NCBI GenBank assembly: GCA_036653075.1
Contig: JAVVUQ010000068.1
Span: forward strand, 1-8,695
Reading direction: 5' to 3'
From: JAVVUQ01 sp036653075
GTDB taxonomy: Bacteria > Bacillota > Clostridia > Christensenellales > CAG-314
DNA length: 8,695 bases
Shown here: one piece after another, positions 5,937 through 8,695 of the stretch
Position numbering within the stretch: position 1 is the first letter of the stretch
How the letters are laid out: every line of letters starts with the position of its first letter
Made by a program: the position numbers and the translations under genes
Notes under the pieces: model-generated
Database searches by the model: none
What the model was told of the DNA's origin: nothing
Seen by the model: the letters and a program-made list of their open reading frames with translations, nothing else

Positions 5937-6953
5937 ATGGGAAAGCATATCGGACAAACAATGTTTTTTGAAAATGCTATAATAAAAAATGGATATACAG
6001 TTGCTGGACCTAAAGAACAAGATGGACGCTTGAAAGATAGATTTGACGAAAGCTTATGCGATGATAAATGCGGAGAAAATTCTTTTGAAAAAGCTGAAAG
6101 AGATATGTTTCGCTCGGCAATAAAAGGAACGGCAGATAAAGGAAATATGTCCTTAGATGACATTGATACTATTATCGGAGGAGATTTGCTTAATCAAATT
6201 ATATCCACCTCATTTGCTGTTAGGGATTTAAACTGTTCGTTTACTGGACTTTATAATGCTTGCGCAACTTATGTAGAAAGTATGATTATTGGTAGCGCAT
6301 TTATAAGCAGCGGTTTCAAAGACAATGTTATTTGCGTTGCAGGGAGTCATTTCTCCACAGCTGAACGTCAATATAGATATCCTCTTGAATTGGGTGTGTT
6401 GCGTTCCCCAGAAAGCCAATGGACAGCGACGGGTGTAGGCGCTACGCTTTTAACTACCGACAATCAAAACAATTACAGAAAAAAAATCTATGTAACTTCA
6501 GGAGTTTTTGGACGTGTAGTAGATTTTGGTATATCTGATGTTAATAATATGGGCGCAGCCATGGCGCCTGCCGCTGTAAACACCCTAATGCAATATTTCA
6601 ACGATACAGGATACAACTCAAAAGATTTTGATATTATAGCTACGGGCGATTTAGGGTATTTAGGAATGCAAATATTTATGGATTTAATGCAAAAAAATGG
6701 ATATCCGCTTGGCGAAGAATATATGGATTGCGGAGCATCGTTGTATTACGATAAACAGCAAACTTATCAAGGCGGAAGCGGAGCGGCGGCTTCAGCGTTA
6801 GTATTTAATAGCACATTATTAGATAGGTTGAAAAAAGGCTCAATAAACAGAATGTTACTTATCGGAACAGGCGCATTAATGTCGCCATTAACAGCTTTTC
6901 AAGGCGAATCTATTCCTGTTATCGCTCATTTAATTGAAGTGCAAGTTAAATAA
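5937..6953 (+). CDS. spoVAD: Stage V sporulation protein AD (SpoVAD), dipicolinate-binding
   Basis: SpoVAD is a soluble thiolase-fold protein associated with the SpoVA membrane complex. The Bacillus protein binds dipicolinic acid and is required for its uptake into the forespore. The 338 residues match the normal family length. Recognisable segments are the N-terminal IGQTMFFENAIIKNGYTVAGPKE-type start, DTIIGGDLLNQIISTSFAVRDL (77-98), GLYNACATYVES (104-115) with Cys109 at the position of the thiolase nucleophile, GSHFSTAERQYR (136-147), WTATGVGATLL, the GRVVDFGISDVNNMGAAMAPAA stretch, ATGDLGYLG, and the C-terminal YQGGSGAAASALVF and LIGTGALMSP. The ATG directly follows the spoVAC stop codon. 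GGGGTGG (5921-5927), inside the spoVAC end, supplies the ribosome binding site, so coupled translation is likely. No frame damage is seen. Confidence 0.97.
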   Translation: MGKHIGQTMFFENAIIKNGYTVAGPKEQDGRLKDRFDESLCDDKCGENSFEKAERDMFRSAIKGTADKGNMSLDDIDTIIGGDLLNQIISTSFAVRDLNCSFTGLYNACATYVESMIIGSAFISSGFKDNVICVAGSHFSTAERQYRYPLELGVLRSPESQWTATGVGATLLTTDNQNNYRKKIYVTSGVFGRVVDFGISDVNNMGAAMAPAAVNTLMQYFNDTGYNSKDFDIIATGDLGYLGMQIFMDLMQKNGYPLGEEYMDCGASLYYDKQQTYQGGSGAAASALVFNSTLLDRLKKGSINRMLLIGTGALMSPLTAFQGESIPVIAHLIEVQVK

Positions 6954-6977
6954 AATAAACTATAACGAAGGTGTAAA

Positions 6978-7337
6978 ATGATATTTTTAAAAGCTTTTTT
7001 AGTGGGTGGATTAATATGCGTAATTGGACAATTATTGATAAATTTTACCAAAATAACCAATGGTAAAATTTTAGTATTATTTTTAATTTTAGGGTGTATT
7101 TTAGAAGGGTTTGGATTGTATGAGCCATTAATAAACTTTGCTGGCGCAGGAGCGACTGTACCTATATCAGGTTTTGGCAGCGTGCTTGTAAAAGGCGCTT
7201 ATGATGCGATTAAAAATGATGGATTATTTGGATTATTTAAAGGCGGATTGTCGGCTGCAGCCGCTGGCGTTTCAGTAGCTATTTTTTTTGGTTACATTGT
7301 AGCGTTAATTTTTAAACCACGCACAAAACGAAAATAA
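6978..7337 (+). CDS. spoVAE: Stage V sporulation protein AE (SpoVAE/SpoVAEb)
   Basis: SpoVAE is a small integral membrane subunit of the SpoVA dipicolinate channel. The 119 residues give hydrophobic segments at about 3-24 (LKAFLVGGLICVIGQLLI), 31-48, and 90-112, with a basic C-terminal tail KPRTKRK. The central signature FGLYEPLINFAGAGATVPISG (45-65) parallels the equivalent block in SpoVAC (GIYDKLGRFAGAGSTIPITG), as does FLVGGLICVIGQ with FLIGGAICTLGQ, so the two proteins are paralogous. The start has AAGG (6968-6971) 6 nt upstream and lies 24 nt after spoVAD. It is the last gene of the operon; no spoVAEa or spoVAF follows. The next 145 bases hold no gene and no clear terminator, only a short dyad ATAGAA-T-TTCTAT at 7351-7363. 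Confidence 0.95.
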   Translation: MIFLKAFLVGGLICVIGQLLINFTKITNGKILVLFLILGCILEGFGLYEPLINFAGAGATVPISGFGSVLVKGAYDAIKNDGLFGLFKGGLSAAAAGVSVAIFFGYIVALIFKPRTKRK

Positions 7338-7436
7338 AATAATATATTAAATAGAATTTCTATAAACTTTTCATTATATTAAAATACACTAATAAATATA
7401 AAAATTATAATTATAAAAAATAAATATTAATATTTT

Positions 7437-7462
7437 ATACAGTATAAGTAAACTTACTGTAT
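7437..7462. repeat. Inverted repeat ATACAGTA/TACTGTAT just upstream of yunB
   Basis: ATACAGTA (7437-7444) is exactly complementary to TACTGTAT (7455-7462) across a 10-base centre. The centre itself holds AAGT and ACTT. A third half-site, ATACTGT, lies at 7473-7479. The dyad ends 20 bases before the yunB ATG. It may be an operator for a dimeric regulator or an RNA hairpin; the A/T-rich background tempers this. Confidence 0.65.
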
Positions 7463-7477
7463 ATTTAAGCATATACT
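7449..7477 (+). promoter_or_regulatory. SigE-like promoter for yunB
   Basis: CATATACT (7470-7477) matches six of eight positions of the mother-cell SigE -10 (CATACANT). Fourteen bases upstream, TAAACTT (7449-7455) matches five of seven of the SigE -35 (KMATATT). SigE control of yunB in Bacillus supports this. The -10 ends only 5 bases before the ATG, so the transcript would start at or next to the start codon. TATACT (7472-7477) could alternatively serve a SigA promoter without a good -35. Confidence 0.4.
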
Positions 7478-7482
7478 GTGAT

Positions 7483-8148
7483 ATGAAAAGAAATAAAAAA
7501 ACACCAAAATGGAAGCGTATTCTAATAGTTATTGTAAGTATTATTATTGCCACTATAATACTTACGTATATTATGTTAAGTTCCGTAGCTCCAGTTATTG
7601 TATCCTTTGCAGAGGCAAGAGTACGATCTCTTGTAACGGCAGCAGTAAATAATGCTATTTTTACTGTTATGGCCGATGGAGTTGCGTATAATGAATTAAT
7701 TAAAATAGAAAAGGGAAATGATGGAGTTGCCGCAATATTAATAGCAGATTCTATTAAGATTAATAAATTAGCCAACGATACGGCTAAAATGAGTGAAAAA
7801 CTTATATCGGCAATAGGATTACAAGGCATAGGCATTCCAGTTGGAACGCTGACGGGAACACCATTGTTTTCGGGTAGAGGACCAGACATACATATAGTAG
7901 TAGAGCCAGTTGGATCAGTAGTATGCAATTTCGTTAGCGAGTTTGAACAAGCAGGAATTAATCAAACAAGACACAAAATCTATTTAGATATATTAACCAC
8001 AGTTGAAATAATAATTCCAACCGCTAAATCACTTATAAACACAACGACACAAGTTTTAGTTGCTGAAAGTATATTAATTGGAGATGTTCCTGAAACTTAT
8101 TTGTTTTTTGGTGAAAAACCTTCTAAATCGCTTGATTTTATACCATAA
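7483..8148 (+). CDS. yunB: Sporulation protein YunB
   Basis: YunB is a conserved sporulation protein of spore formers, expressed in the mother cell under SigE in Bacillus; its molecular activity is not established. The 221 residues carry a basic start (KRNKKTPKWKR), one membrane anchor at about 12-32, and an extracytoplasmic-type domain. Family blocks are SFAEARVRSLVTAAVNNAI (41-59), YNELIKIEK (69-77), INKLANDTA (93-101), GIPVGTLTG (117-125), GRGP (131-134), EFEQAGINQTRHKIYLDI (153-170), and the C-terminal STQ-like TTQVLVAESILIGDVPETY (188-206). No Shine-Dalgarno precedes the ATG, and there is no other ATG, GTG or TTG in frame back to the stop at 7414. The next Met is residue 31, which would delete the membrane segment, so 7483 is the start despite the missing site. 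It sits 145 bp after spoVAE and probably forms its own transcription unit. Confidence 0.92.
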   Translation: MKRNKKTPKWKRILIVIVSIIIATIILTYIMLSSVAPVIVSFAEARVRSLVTAAVNNAIFTVMADGVAYNELIKIEKGNDGVAAILIADSIKINKLANDTAKMSEKLISAIGLQGIGIPVGTLTGTPLFSGRGPDIHIVVEPVGSVVCNFVSEFEQAGINQTRHKIYLDILTTVEIIIPTAKSLINTTTQVLVAESILIGDVPETYLFFGEKPSKSLDFIP

Positions 8149-8160
8149 AATGTGGTATAA
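8138..8160 (+). terminator. Hairpin over the yunB stop codon
   Basis: TTATACCA (8138-8145) pairs with TGGTATAA (8153-8160) around a 7-base loop that begins with the yunB TAA stop. The stem is perfect over 8 bp. What follows is ATT-like and A-rich (TTAAAAAATT), not a T tract, so it is only a weak candidate for intrinsic termination. It might instead protect the 3' end or be a site for Rho-aided release. Confidence 0.35.
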
Positions 8161-8183
8161 TTAAAAAATTAGTAGTCAGTATA

Positions 8184-8213
8184 TTGGTGATTTTAATTAA
8201 CACATTTTATTAT
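8184..8213 (+). promoter_or_regulatory. Weak candidate promoter for pheS
   Basis: TTGGTG (8184-8189) and TATTAT (8208-8213) are separated by 18 bp. The -10 matches five of six bases but the -35 only three. The stretch between yunB and pheS is 95 bp, too short for a full T-box leader, and shows no T-box core sequence. Confidence 0.3.
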
Positions 8214-8243
8214 ATTGATTGCATTATATTGAGGAGTTAACGT

Positions 8244-8695
8244 ATGAAAGAACAAATAGAACATCTAATAAATGAATGTGACGAAGAAATACGGAATGCT
8301 GAAAACAAGGAAGTAGCAGCCGAAGCGTTACAAGAAACGAAGATTAAATTTTTAGGAAAAAATGGAAAATTGACGGCTATATTAAGAGGATTAAAGGATG
8401 TTAGTCCAAGCGAACGTCCATTAATTGGTCAGTTGGTCAATGAAGCGCGTGAAAAACTTGAAAAACAATTTTTAAACGCCGAAACAAAGATAAAAAACAA
8501 ATTACTTGAATTTGCTATAAAAAATGAGTATATAGATATAACGGCTGATTTATCACAAAAAAAAGTCGGTTCGTTGCATCCTTTATCGATTATAAACAAC
8601 GCTATATCGAATATATTTATAGGTATGGGATTTGAAGTTTTAGAAGGGCCTGAAATTGAAACTGATTATTATAATTTTCAAGCGTTAAACATACC
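8244..8695 (+). CDS. pheS: Phenylalanyl-tRNA synthetase alpha subunit, 5' part
   Basis: PheS is the catalytic alpha chain of the alpha2-beta2 enzyme that charges tRNA-Phe. The window ends after 150 full codons and two bases, so roughly the first 45 percent is present. The N-terminal coiled-coil tRNA-binding region is visible (EQIEHLINECDEEIRNAEN, then KFLGKNGKLTAILRGLKDV at about 36-54, where the family has the FLGKKG block, and EAREKLEKQF). The start of the class II catalytic domain follows with GSLHPLSIINNAISNIFIGMGFEV (motif 1 region) and EGPEIETDYYNFQALNIP, a family hallmark. The segment before it (DITADLSQKK) differs somewhat from the more usual DVTLPG-type block. GAGGAG (8231-8236) lies 7 nt before the ATG. 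pheT would be expected downstream, outside the window. Confidence 0.97.
   Translation, partial: MKEQIEHLINECDEEIRNAENKEVAAEALQETKIKFLGKNGKLTAILRGLKDVSPSERPLIGQLVNEAREKLEKQFLNAETKIKNKLLEFAIKNEYIDITADLSQKKVGSLHPLSIINNAISNIFIGMGFEVLEGPEIETDYYNFQALNI

Noticed and set aside
7389..7928. 179-codon minus-strand frame antisense to yunB
   Set aside because: It mirrors the conserved yunB coding frame and runs into A/T-rich intergenic sequence giving an Ile/Tyr/Phe-rich tail. The plus-strand YunB match is clear.
8149..8243. T-box riboswitch before pheS
   Set aside because: T-box leaders are common before clostridial aminoacyl-tRNA synthetase genes, but the 95-bp gap is too short and lacks the T-box core and an antiterminator structure.

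Overview
The window comes from a low-GC, endospore-forming Firmicute, most likely a member of the class Clostridia. The evidence is the strongly A/T-biased sequence and codon use, purine-rich AGGAG-type ribosome binding sites, and a block of forespore and mother-cell sporulation genes. The spoVA set is the reduced three-gene form (AC-AD-AE), without spoVAA or spoVAB; this form is common in clostridia, whereas Bacillus has the longer operon. I cannot name a genus from sequence alone.

Layout. (1) 194-2329 (+): rho, the transcription termination helicase, with a long, low-complexity Asn/Gln-rich insertion between its N-terminal domain and its RNA-binding domain. (2) 2330-2552: a convergent intergenic region with three tandem 45-bp A/T-rich repeats and a GC-rich hairpin that probably terminates transcription. 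(3) 2553-3320 (-): a GNAT-type acetyltransferase with its own near-consensus promoter on the minus strand. (4) 3590-5100 (+): the spoIIA operon (spoIIAA, spoIIAB, sigF), encoding the anti-anti-sigma factor, the anti-sigma kinase and the first forespore sigma factor. (5) 5264-7337 (+): a spoVA operon (spoVAC, spoVAD, spoVAE) for loading dipicolinic acid into the spore, preceded by a 34-codon ORF that overlaps the start of spoVAC at a run of nine A. (6) 7483-8148 (+): yunB, a mother-cell sporulation protein gene that lacks a ribosome binding site and sits directly behind a dyad and a SigE-like -10 element. (7) 8244 to the window end (+): the 5' part of pheS.

How the genes work together. SpoIIAA, SpoIIAB and SigF form the partner-switching circuit that turns on forespore transcription after asymmetric division. 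Later forespore transcription would drive the SpoVA proteins, which move dipicolinate into the forespore. YunB belongs to the mother-cell programme in Bacillus. The sigF-spoVA adjacency matches the known Bacillus order. rho, the acetyltransferase and pheS are flanking genes not specific to sporulation.

No wholly new multi-gene system is evident. The most interesting signals are the prion-like insertion in Rho, the overlapping ORF with an A9 tract at spoVAC, and the possibly leaderless yunB transcript behind a dyad symmetry.
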